Shown one piece after another: positions 1-6,254 of a DNA stretch of 7,324 nt (the first letter of the stretch is position 1; the number at the start of each line of letters is the position of its first letter). Under the pieces are notes generated by a model. That model worked only from the letters and a program-made list of their open reading frames with translations, was not told the origin of the DNA and did no database searches. The stretch comes from Gemmatimonadota bacterium (lineage in GTDB: Bacteria > Gemmatimonadota > Gemmatimonadetes > Longimicrobiales > UBA6960), in contig JADFLD010000093.1 of the NCBI GenBank assembly GCA_022564535.1, forward strand, positions 1 through 7,324, in the 5' to 3' direction. A program made the translations under genes and the position numbers.

Positions 1-136
1 CCTCGAGCAGGACCCGCTCGCTCAGCTCCGACATGCGCTTGAGACGCAGCAAGAGACCTACCCGAGGCCAGAACAGGAGTGCGAGCACCACGAGCAAGGC
101 GGCGAAGACGGCGAGTGCGAGTACGGGATCGACCAT
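1..136 (-). CDS. N-terminus of a probable membrane-anchored DtxR-family metal-dependent regulator (partial)
   Basis: Only the first 45 codons are in the window; the rest lies beyond the left edge. The leftward frame opens with ATG at 136-134. Residues about 5-23 are a strongly hydrophobic helix ending in FWP, followed by a basic stretch (R25, R31, K33, R34) and then MSELSERVLLE at 35-45. A single N-terminal helix followed by an 'RVL-E' start to a winged-helix region is, from memory, how some iron/manganese-dependent regulators of the DtxR type begin in environmental phyla. The DNA-binding and metal-binding residues are out of view, so the family call is an inference. It is supported by a DtxR-type palindrome 41 nt upstream of the start (178-193), which suggests autoregulation. 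No clear Shine-Dalgarno sequence precedes the ATG. Alternatives are another small single-pass membrane protein or a sensor with an N-terminal anchor. Confidence 0.5.
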   Translation of the reverse strand, partial: MVDPVLALAVFAALLVVLALLFWPRVGLLLRLKRMSELSERVLLE

Positions 137-170
137 AGATGAGTTGGCAGGGCGGGTCAGGAGTCCGACG

Positions 171-176
171 TACAAT
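171..176 (+). promoter_or_regulatory. Possible -10 element for the oxidase operon
   Basis: TACAAT, one base off the TATAAT consensus, sits immediately before the metal-regulator palindrome on the plus strand, so transcription would start within the palindrome. The best upstream -35 candidate, TTGGCA at 144-149, is 21 bp away, longer than normal. The element is therefore tentative. A start here would give an untranslated leader of roughly 145 nt before the preferred oxidase start at 331. Confidence 0.25.
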
Positions 177-177
177 A

Positions 178-193
178 TTTAGGCTTACCTAAA
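178..193. promoter_or_regulatory. DtxR/IdeR/MntR-type operator palindrome
   Basis: The sequence TTTAGGCTTACCTAAA has perfect 6-bp arms (TTTAGG / CCTAAA) around a 4-bp centre, inside an AT-rich island in otherwise GC-rich DNA. Known operators of DtxR-family metal repressors share TTAGG...CCTAA arms. It lies between the leftward DtxR-like gene fragment (start at 136) and the rightward oxidase gene (start at 331), so one bound repressor could control both. Metal identity (Fe, Mn or other) cannot be read from the site. Confidence 0.65.
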
Positions 194-219
194 CTCTAGG
201 TCCGGGGCCCCCCTGTCAA
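193..219 (-). promoter_or_regulatory. Possible leftward promoter for the DtxR-like gene
   Basis: On the minus strand a perfect TTGACA lies at 219-214. A weak -10 candidate TAGAGT lies at 198-193 with a 15-bp spacer, which is shorter than usual; GAGTTT at 196-191 would give 17 bp but matches poorly. Transcription would begin inside or next to the palindrome at 178-193, which fits repression by a metal-bound regulator. The call rests on motif matching by eye. Confidence 0.3.
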
Positions 220-330
220 CCACCCGACTCGCGAACTCGTCCGACACGGACGCGTGCCGCAGCGTATGCGTCGCCAAACCCTTCGATGGGGCGGGTTGCT
301 CCGCGAGCCACGCTGGGCCAAGCTCCTCGA

Positions 331-2610
331 ATGTTGATTCGACAAGCGCCCCTCTCGCTGGCGGTCGCGGCGGTCCTGCTGCGAGCGCTGCACTCGGCGA
401 GCCCGGCTGAAGCCCAAATCCCAGGCGTCGCACCACTCTGCGCCGATCGGGCACCCGCCACCGGCGCGGCGTTGTTCGAAGCCACCCCCACCGGCCCCGA
501 GCGCGCTGGGACGATCGCGACGCGTCCGGCATCGGACCTGAATTGCATCGACCTCTTCTCGACCACGCGGGGTGGAGATGCCACAGGCGTCGTTGCCCTA
601 CGGCGCCCGTGGTCGCCCTTCGGCGTCACCGTCACCCCAGAGGGTCGACACCGTAACGAGGTCACCGCCTGGATCGAAGGGTTACCCGACCCTGCGTCGC
701 TCGGACCGTACACGACGTATGTGGCGTGGGCAACGCCACTCGGACTCGACCCGCTCATCAAGCTCGGTGAGGTGGCCAACGGTCGGAACGAGCTCGGCGA
801 GATCGCGTTCAACAAGTACATGATCCTCGTCACAGCGGAGGGGTCGGCCCGTGTGACCGAGCGTACGGGCCCCCTGGTCATCCGCGGCCGCTCACCTTCG
901 AGCCGTATGCAAGCCCACGACCTCCTGGCGTTGGCCCCGTCGGCCGAGGCGGGGGAACCGATGAGTGCGGTCGGCGGCATGAACAGGTCCGGCGTGGAAG
1001 GTCCGGACCCCGACATGCGGTGGTCTCTGCCCCCTATGTACGAAGGCGTACCCATGCTGCCCGGTATCATGCGCGCCCGGCCGCGCGTGGAGCCGGTTCG
1101 GCCGATGGCTGACCCGGCGACCCTGCCCCTGGCCGAGCGCCGCCAGGTGGTCGCCCTCCCGGACGGTGGAACGCTCGACCTGACCGCCGGCTTCGTCAGA
1201 AAACGGATCGCTGGACGTGACCTGGTCATGATGGCCTTCAACCGGCAGATCCCGGGGCCGCTCATACACGTGGGTGAGCGGTCCACGATCTTCGTGAACT
1301 TCACCAACGACACGCCCTTTCCCACCACCGTGCACTGGCACGGCCTCCGCCTGGACAACCGATTCGACGGCGTGCCTGGCGTTACCCAGGATCCCGTGCA
1401 GCCCGGCGAGACGTTTCGGTACCAGCTGTTCTTCCCCGACCCTGGCATCTACTGGTACCACCCGCACCACAGGGAGGACATCCAGCAAGAGCTGGGGCTC
1501 GCGGGCAACATGCTCGTCGAGCCGACGGCCGAGGACTACTACAGCCCGGTGAACTACGAGGAGATCGTCATGCTCGACGACATTCTGCTCACCGAAGAGG
1601 ACCTCGTGCCATTTGGTGACGAATCATCGAACTACATGCTCATGGGTCGCTTCGGAAACGTCTTCCTCACGAACGGGGAGCCCGTGTACAACCTCGACGT
1701 CGAAGCCGGCACCGTCGTGCGGTTCCATCTCACCAACGTGTCGAACACCCGAACGTTCAATTTGTCCTTCCGTCCGACGTCACGTCCCGATGATCCCCCG
1801 TTAGCGATCAAGGCGGTGGGCTCCGACGTAGGAAAATTCGAACGGGAAGCGTTCGTCGAGAGCGTCGTTCTCGCGCCCGCAGAACGGTACGTGGTCGAGG
1901 TGCTCTTCCCCAACCCAGGAGCCTATACGCTCACGAATCGCGTACAAGGCATAAACCATCGTCGGGGCCTCTTTCTCGAAGAGATCGCCTCGCTCGGCAC
2001 CATCACCGTGTCGGAAGCAAAGGGTGCCCAAGACCACACAAACGCATTTCGGACACTCCGTACGAATGGCGAAGTGGTCGCAGACATCGATCGGTACCGC
2101 CACCAATTCGACCGCGAGCCCGACCACGAGCTCGTCTTGACGCTCGAAGTCGATGGCCTGCCGATGGCGATCGAGCAGTCGATGAACCTCGACTGGGTCT
2201 ACTTCAACCCGGTGGAGTGGACAGGCACGATGCCCGTGATGAACTGGGCGACGAGCGGAGTCGAAGTGAAGTGGCTCCTGCGCGACCCGCGGACCGGCGC
2301 CGAGAATTCCGACATCGCGTGGCGGTTCAAAGTAGGCGACGTCGTCAAGATTCGCATCACGAACGACCGGGGCGCGTTCCACGCGATGCAGCACCCTCTC
2401 CACATCCACGGTCAGCGCTTTCTCGTGATAGAGCAGAATGGCGTTCCCAATCAGAACATGGTCTGGAAGGACACCGTTCTGTTGCCGACCGGCTCTACGA
2501 CAGACATCCTCTTGGAGCTTTCGAACCCGGGACGGTGGATGGTGCATTGTCACATCGCCGAACACTTGGAGTCCGGAATGAAATTCGCCTTTGACGTGGT
2601 GGAAAATTGA
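331..2610 (+). CDS. Secreted three-domain multicopper oxidase (CueO/laccase-like) with extra N-terminal domain
   Basis: The product couples one-electron oxidation of a metal ion or phenolic substrate to reduction of oxygen to water, outside the cytoplasm. The preferred ATG at 331 gives 759 residues and a clean signal peptide ending SPAEA|Q (cut after A28); an in-frame ATG at 286 would add 15 residues before it and is less likely. All copper motifs are present: HWHG (H335, H337), HPH (377-379), HPLHIHG (H688, H691, H693) and HCHIAEHLESGM (H739-C740-H741, H745, axial M750). HPH in place of HSH is also seen in CueO. Cupredoxin domains lie at about 270-400, 410-590 and 595-758. Residues about 29-195 form an added domain (YTTYVAW at 127-133), and a linker at 211-259 has seven methionines. 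At 759 residues it is much longer than the usual 450-550. No strong Shine-Dalgarno sequence is seen. The substrate is uncertain; the operator upstream and the ZIP-like gene downstream favour a metal ion. Confidence 0.93.
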   Translation: MLIRQAPLSLAVAAVLLRALHSASPAEAQIPGVAPLCADRAPATGAALFEATPTGPERAGTIATRPASDLNCIDLFSTTRGGDATGVVALRRPWSPFGVTVTPEGRHRNEVTAWIEGLPDPASLGPYTTYVAWATPLGLDPLIKLGEVANGRNELGEIAFNKYMILVTAEGSARVTERTGPLVIRGRSPSSRMQAHDLLALAPSAEAGEPMSAVGGMNRSGVEGPDPDMRWSLPPMYEGVPMLPGIMRARPRVEPVRPMADPATLPLAERRQVVALPDGGTLDLTAGFVRKRIAGRDLVMMAFNRQIPGPLIHVGERSTIFVNFTNDTPFPTTVHWHGLRLDNRFDGVPGVTQDPVQPGETFRYQLFFPDPGIYWYHPHHREDIQQELGLAGNMLVEPTAEDYYSPVNYEEIVMLDDILLTEEDLVPFGDESSNYMLMGRFGNVFLTNGEPVYNLDVEAGTVVRFHLTNVSNTRTFNLSFRPTSRPDDPPLAIKAVGSDVGKFEREAFVESVVLAPAERYVVEVLFPNPGAYTLTNRVQGINHRRGLFLEEIASLGTITVSEAKGAQDHTNAFRTLRTNGEVVADIDRYRHQFDREPDHELVLTLEVDGLPMAIEQSMNLDWVYFNPVEWTGTMPVMNWATSGVEVKWLLRDPRTGAENSDIAWRFKVGDVVKIRITNDRGAFHAMQHPLHIHGQRFLVIEQNGVPNQNMVWKDTVLLPTGSTTDILLELSNPGRWMVHCHIAEHLESGMKFAFDVVEN
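2598..2603 (+). promoter_or_regulatory. Ribosome binding site of the amidohydrolase gene
   Basis: GGTGGA, a 5/6 match to GGAGGA, lies 8 nt before the ATG at 2612 and inside the last codons of the oxidase gene. It decides the start in favour of this ATG over the in-frame TTG at 2591, which would place extra residues ahead of the signal peptide. Confidence 0.55.
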
Positions 2611-2611
2611 G

Positions 2612-4018
2612 ATGAGATCCGCAGCTATGGGAGCCTCGCTCCTCCTCGCTTCCGGCCTCGGCGCAACCCACGCCACGGCGCAGAACTTCAGTGCGTTCAT
2701 CGCGGTCGATGCGCCCAGCATCGCGCTCACCCACGCCACGGTGATCGACGGTACCGGCGCCCCGGCGATGATGAACCAGACGATCCTGATCGAGGGCGAC
2801 CGGATCACCGCGATCGGTCCGTCGGGCAGTGTCCGCGTCCCAGAAACGGCCGAGGTCTTGGACCTGTCGGGGCAAACCGTCATCCCCGGGCTCATCGGGC
2901 TCCACAATCACAGCTACTACACCGGCGGGAACGGGCGGGCCGCGCAGCTCTCCTTCTCAGGCTCCCGGCTCTACCTCGCTTCGGGTGTCACCACCATCCG
3001 AACCACGGGAGCGCAGCAACCGTATGCCGAGTTGAACCTGAAACGCGAGATCGACGCCGGCCGGGTGATCGGCCCCACGATGTTCACCACCGGTCCGTAT
3101 CTGACGGGCGAGCAGGGATCACTAACCATGGCGCGCCTCGAGGGGCCGGCGCAGGCACGCCGCGTCGTGCGCTATTGGGCTGAAGAAGGCGTCAGCTGGT
3201 TCAAGGCGTACACCTGGATCTCCCGCGCCGAACTGGGTGCTGCGATCGAAGAAGCCCACGCGCATGGTGTGAAGGTCACGGCTCACCTCTGCTCGGTGGG
3301 ATACCGTGAGGCGGTGGCACTCGGCATCGACAATCTCGAGCACGGGTTGTTCGCCAACAGCGAATACGCTCCGAACAAGCGGCCGGACGAGTGCCCATCC
3401 GGCTTCCGCAATACGTACGCCGATCTCGACGTGAGCGGTCCCGAGGTCCAAGCGACGTTCCGGGACATGATCGACAACGGCGTGGCGATGACGTCGACGC
3501 TCGTCGTCTACGAGATTTCCGTATCCGGACGCCCACCCATAGACGAACGCGTCTACGACATCCTGGCGCCCGAAATCGCCGCCGAGGTGCGTGAGATCGC
3601 GATCGCACGACGGGCCGGACGTGGAGCGATCGACCCGGCCCTCTTCGCGAAGGCGATGGAATACGAGCGCGCCTTCGTAGCGGCGGGCGGTCTCCTGGCC
3701 GCGGGCGTCGACCCGACCGGCTACGGAGCCGCACCTCCGGGATTCGGGGACCAGCGCAACTACGAGCTCCTTCTGGAGGCAGGGTTCTCAGCCCCTGAGG
3801 TCATTCAGATCATGAGCCTGAACGGCGCCAAAATCCTGGGAATCGATGAAGACGTCGGGACGATCGAGGCCGGAAAAATCGCGGACCTCGTCGTGATCGA
3901 CGCCGACCTCGAGAGCGTCGGAAATCTGCACGATACGAGCATCGTGTTCCGCCACGGTATCGGGTGGGACTCCGCGAAGTTGATCGACTCGGTTCGTGGC
4001 ATCGTCGGAATTCGCTGA
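2612..4018 (+). CDS. Secreted metal-dependent amidohydrolase (imidazolonepropionase/prolidase-like)
   Basis: This member of the amidohydrolase superfamily should hydrolyse an amide, peptide-like or cyclic amide bond with bound divalent metal; the substrate is unknown. The start at ATG 2612 gives 468 residues and a signal peptide ending near ATAQ (residue 24), so it acts outside the cytoplasm. After a small beta domain (LTHATVIDGTG, then VIPGLIGLHNH) the barrel carries a full set of likely metal ligands: H98 and H100, K198 in SWFKAYT (candidate carbamylated lysine), H225 in VTAHL, H244 in LEHG and D367 in AGVDPTG. The C-terminal part has the usual GTIEAGKIADLVVID return strand. The HxH motif reads GLHNH, whereas GLID-HxH is commoner. 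The gene starts 1 nt after the oxidase stop, so the two are probably translationally coupled. Length and layout are normal for the family. Secreted amidohydrolases of this kind are often found in multiple copies in soil and marine bacteria. Confidence 0.9.
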   Translation: MRSAAMGASLLLASGLGATHATAQNFSAFIAVDAPSIALTHATVIDGTGAPAMMNQTILIEGDRITAIGPSGSVRVPETAEVLDLSGQTVIPGLIGLHNHSYYTGGNGRAAQLSFSGSRLYLASGVTTIRTTGAQQPYAELNLKREIDAGRVIGPTMFTTGPYLTGEQGSLTMARLEGPAQARRVVRYWAEEGVSWFKAYTWISRAELGAAIEEAHAHGVKVTAHLCSVGYREAVALGIDNLEHGLFANSEYAPNKRPDECPSGFRNTYADLDVSGPEVQATFRDMIDNGVAMTSTLVVYEISVSGRPPIDERVYDILAPEIAAEVREIAIARRAGRGAIDPALFAKAMEYERAFVAAGGLLAAGVDPTGYGAAPPGFGDQRNYELLLEAGFSAPEVIQIMSLNGAKILGIDEDVGTIEAGKIADLVVIDADLESVGNLHDTSIVFRHGIGWDSAKLIDSVRGIVGIR

Positions 4019-4051
4019 GGCGGGTCACCGTCCCGGTATGGCTGGCCGGTC

Positions 4052-4702
4052 TTGGGCTATCTGATCGCGGCCCTGGCGGCGCCGATCGCCGGACCGGCGT
4101 TGTACCGCTTGCTGCACGACCGCCCCACGGCCGTGAGGTTCGTCGATGGCTTCGTGTACCTAGCCGTGCCGCTACTCGTCGTGTGGCAGGTCGTCCCCCA
4201 CGCCTTGGAGGAACGAAGCGTCACCACCGTCGTGGCGCTCGGCCTCGGGTTTCTCCTGCCGGCCGCTATGGAGCGGGCGTCTCACGCCCTCGAGCAGCAC
4301 ACCGACAACATGGCGCTCCTGGTTGGGCTCTCGGGCCTGGTGATCCACGCTCTGCTGGAGGGCGCAGGGCTGGCTCCCAGAGCGGGCGCGGTGGCAGCTC
4401 CCTTCGCTCTCGCCGTGATTCTGCACAGGATTCCAGTCAGCCTCGTGATCTGGTGGCTGATCCGCCCGAGGTTCGGATGGCGCGCAGCGGTGGCCGGTGT
4501 CGGATCGATCGTGATGGCGACACTCGTGGGATACGGCGCCGGAGTGGAGTTTCTCGGCGGGGCCCAGGGCCCTGGCCTCGAGCTCTATCAAGCGTTCGTG
4601 AGCGGATCCCTCGTTCACGTCGTCTTCCACCAGGGCCGCCACGATCATCAGCATGACGACGACGAACACCCGACAGGTCACTCCCAGAAACACGCGCGCT
4701 GA
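4052..4702 (+). CDS. ZIP-like divalent metal permease with His-rich tail
   Basis: A 216-residue membrane protein with about seven hydrophobic helices (roughly 1-21, 32-49, 58-79, 86-108, 116-137, 146-165, 178-193). Helix 4 contains IHALLEG (H99, E103) and helix 5 contains ILHRIPVS (H125, P128). These match the positions of the ZIP metal-site signatures HS..(D/E)G and HE.PEG, although the two acidic residues of the second motif are R126 and V129. VPHALEE near residue 50 resembles the ZIP helix-2 'H-LPE' motif. The last 24 residues hold seven histidines and four aspartates (193-214) and may bind metal. The start is uncertain: TTG 4052 is used because no ATG is available in frame, and the reading frame is the same as that of the amidohydrolase with no stop between 4019 and 4051. 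No clear Shine-Dalgarno sequence is seen. The gene probably belongs to the oxidase operon. Alternative: a ZIP-related protein that no longer transports. Confidence 0.65.
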   Translation: MGYLIAALAAPIAGPALYRLLHDRPTAVRFVDGFVYLAVPLLVVWQVVPHALEERSVTTVVALGLGFLLPAAMERASHALEQHTDNMALLVGLSGLVIHALLEGAGLAPRAGAVAAPFALAVILHRIPVSLVIWWLIRPRFGWRAAVAGVGSIVMATLVGYGAGVEFLGGAQGPGLELYQAFVSGSLVHVVFHQGRHDHQHDDDEHPTGHSQKHAR

Positions 4703-4724
4703 CCGGATAATCCGTCACCACACC

Positions 4725-4729
4725 GAGGG
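4725..4729 (+). promoter_or_regulatory. Ribosome binding site of the DsrE-family gene
   Basis: GAGGG lies 8 nt before ATG 4738 in the 35-nt gap after the permease stop, a good match in sequence and spacing. Confidence 0.6.
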
Positions 4730-4737
4730 TTCACCCA

Positions 4738-5274
4738 ATGCGTCTTTCCGTCCCCCTCCTCGCAATCGTCGTGCTTGCCACGAGCGTGTCCGCACAGCAG
4801 AGCCCACACGCGGGTCCACTGATCCAGTCAGCAGGAGCCGTCTTCGCGGTCGACGTAGACATCGACACTCCGACGGATCGGGACTTCAGGATCGCTTTCG
4901 AAGTCGCCACGCCGACAGAGTCTCCGGATCGCCCCAACCCGGCCATCACGACTGTCGCGCGTTTCTTGAACATGCACGCCCAGGCAGGCGTGCCGGGCGA
5001 CCGCCTCAGCGGTGCCATCGTGGCGCACGGTGGAGCCTCGTTCGACTTGTTGGACGACAAGGCATACCGCGCTCGCTACGGCGTGGACAATCCGAACGCC
5101 GAACTGATCCGAGAGCTCATCGCAGCAGGCCAACCGGTAATCCTGTGCGGTCAGAGCGCGGCTTCGCGCGGCATCTCCAAGAACGAGCTGATTCCGGGCG
5201 TGCAGGTGGCGCTTTCCGCGATGACCGCGTTCCTGCTTCTACAGGACCAGGGTTACCGCGTGAATCCGTGGTAG
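4738..5274 (+). CDS. Secreted DsrE-family protein
   Basis: A 178-residue protein with a signal peptide cut near VSA|Q (after residue 19). The body has a DsrE/DsrF-like alpha/beta fold pattern: IVAHGGASFDLL at 94-105, then a helix, the strand PVILCGQS (C137), and the C-terminal part with GVQVALSAMTAFLLLQDQGY. The strand-cysteine element aligns with the cysteine loop that carries persulfide sulfur in DsrE-type proteins. C137 is the only cysteine in the protein, so any sulfur handling would use one thiol outside the cytoplasm. The gene follows the permease by 35 nt and has its own ribosome binding site; it is the last rightward gene, ending 15 nt before the convergent hydrolase stop. The family call comes from recalled sequence pattern; the function is not known. 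Confidence 0.75.
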   Translation: MRLSVPLLAIVVLATSVSAQQSPHAGPLIQSAGAVFAVDVDIDTPTDRDFRIAFEVATPTESPDRPNPAITTVARFLNMHAQAGVPGDRLSGAIVAHGGASFDLLDDKAYRARYGVDNPNAELIRELIAAGQPVILCGQSAASRGISKNELIPGVQVALSAMTAFLLLQDQGYRVNPW

Positions 5275-5289
5275 GACGCTGGAACCGGC

Positions 5290-6204
5290 TTACCTCCCCA
5301 ACCACGCGACGATCGACCGCGTGACCATCTCCGAAGCGTCTTGCTGGACGAAGTGCCCGACTCCGGGGATGGTCACCAACGTGAGGTCCGCTTCGAGCCA
5401 TTCCCACGTCTCATTGAGCCCTGCAGCGAGTAGATACGGATCGTCCAAACCGTGGATCAGCAGGACCGGTGACTGCACCTTCACGACAGGCCCCGACATC
5501 TCCTCGTACGGAGGACGAGGGTAATTCGCCTTGTAGTACGCCATCATCGCTTCGAAATCGGATCGCTCCATCGCCGCGACGTAGCGGCCCCGAACCGCCT
5601 CATCCGTGACCCACCCGACGAGACCTTCGGCCGTCAGTGCCTCGTGCGATCCGGGCTGCTGGAAGTTCCTTGCGTACTGACTGTTCCGTTCCTGCTCGGA
5701 ATTGTTCGCGAGCTCACGCGCGAGACCGCGTGGGTTGGGGAGGTTGAGGACGATGAGCCGCTCCACCAGATCGGGTCGGAACATGGCCACCGACCATGCC
5801 ACCATGCCGCCCCAGTCGTGTCCCACTACGATCGCGCGCTCTTCGCCCTGATCCCGGATCACCGCCTCGACGTCCTGGATGAGCAGCGGCATGGCGTAAC
5901 TGTCCACCCCGGACGGCTGGTCACTACGGTTGTACCCGCGCATGTCCATCGCCGCCACCCGATAGCTCCCCTCGAGAGCCTCCATCTGGTCCCGCCACGT
6001 ATACCAGAAGTCGGGGAAGCCATGGATCATCACCACGAGCGGACCCTCTCCCACGGTGACGTAGTGGATGCTCACGCCGTCCGAATCCACGTAGTGGTGC
6101 TCGACGCGGTCGAAGATGTCGCTACGCATGGAATCGACTTCCTGGCTGGCCGATGGCGAAGGTGCGGAGAGCATTAGCGCAACAATTATGCGGCCGAAAC
6201 GCAT
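5290..6204 (-). CDS. Secreted epoxide-hydrolase-like alpha/beta hydrolase
   Basis: A 304-residue alpha/beta hydrolase whose motifs fit epoxide hydrolases. These are the oxyanion motif HGFPDFWYTW (61-70), DMRGYNRSDQP (87-97), the nucleophile elbow GHDWGG with D130 in place of Ser, a likely acid at D254 or D255 (HGLDDPYL), and the catalytic H284 in GVGHF. Cap residues MAYYKAN include Y223/Y224, at the place where epoxide hydrolases carry a substrate-activating tyrosine. Aspartate as nucleophile also occurs in haloalkane and fluoroacetate dehalogenases; the Tyr-Tyr cap motif and RGY.RS.P favour epoxide hydrolysis. The ATG at 6204 is chosen because it starts a plausible signal peptide (cut near SAS|Q, residue 20) and follows a strong ribosome binding site; the frame stays open upstream to 6540 but that part overlaps the lipoprotein gene and reads as non-coding. 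It lies 50 nt downstream of the lipoprotein stop and may be co-transcribed with it. Confidence 0.9.
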   Translation of the reverse strand: MRFGRIIVALMLSAPSPSASQEVDSMRSDIFDRVEHHYVDSDGVSIHYVTVGEGPLVVMIHGFPDFWYTWRDQMEALEGSYRVAAMDMRGYNRSDQPSGVDSYAMPLLIQDVEAVIRDQGEERAIVVGHDWGGMVAWSVAMFRPDLVERLIVLNLPNPRGLARELANNSEQERNSQYARNFQQPGSHEALTAEGLVGWVTDEAVRGRYVAAMERSDFEAMMAYYKANYPRPPYEEMSGPVVKVQSPVLLIHGLDDPYLLAAGLNETWEWLEADLTLVTIPGVGHFVQQDASEMVTRSIVAWLGR

Positions 6205-6209
6205 CTGAG

Positions 6210-6215
6210 CCTCCC
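6210..6215 (-). promoter_or_regulatory. Ribosome binding site of the alpha/beta hydrolase gene
   Basis: The minus strand reads GGGAGG 5 nt before ATG 6204, a near-ideal Shine-Dalgarno sequence. It fixes the start at 6204 and rejects the longer open frame reaching 6540. Confidence 0.85.
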
Positions 6216-6254
6216 GCGTGGACCCGGGTTGAGATTTATGCGTCGTGGCACGGC

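Noticed and set aside
286..330. In-frame ATG at 286 as the oxidase start
   Set aside because: It would put 15 residues with several arginines ahead of a complete signal peptide starting at 331 and has no ribosome binding site. It cannot be fully excluded.
1801..2907. Long minus-strand open frame (368 codons) opposite the oxidase and amidohydrolase genes
   Set aside because: It lies antisense to two genes with clear motifs and its translation shows no domain pattern. Long antisense frames are expected in GC-rich coding DNA. The same holds for the minus-strand frame at 216-1448 and the plus-strand frames at 5644-6177 and 6153-6686.
4704..4714. Short palindrome CGGATAATCCG between the permease and DsrE genes
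   Set aside because: Five-base arms are common by chance in a window of this size, it does not resemble the operator at 178-193, and no promoter elements accompany it.
5267..5306. Imperfect inverted repeat between the convergent gene ends (CGTGGT / ACCACG), a possible shared terminator
   Set aside because: The perfect stem is only 6 bp with a loop of more than 20 nt after a mismatch, there is no T-tract on either strand, and both arms lie partly in coding sequence.
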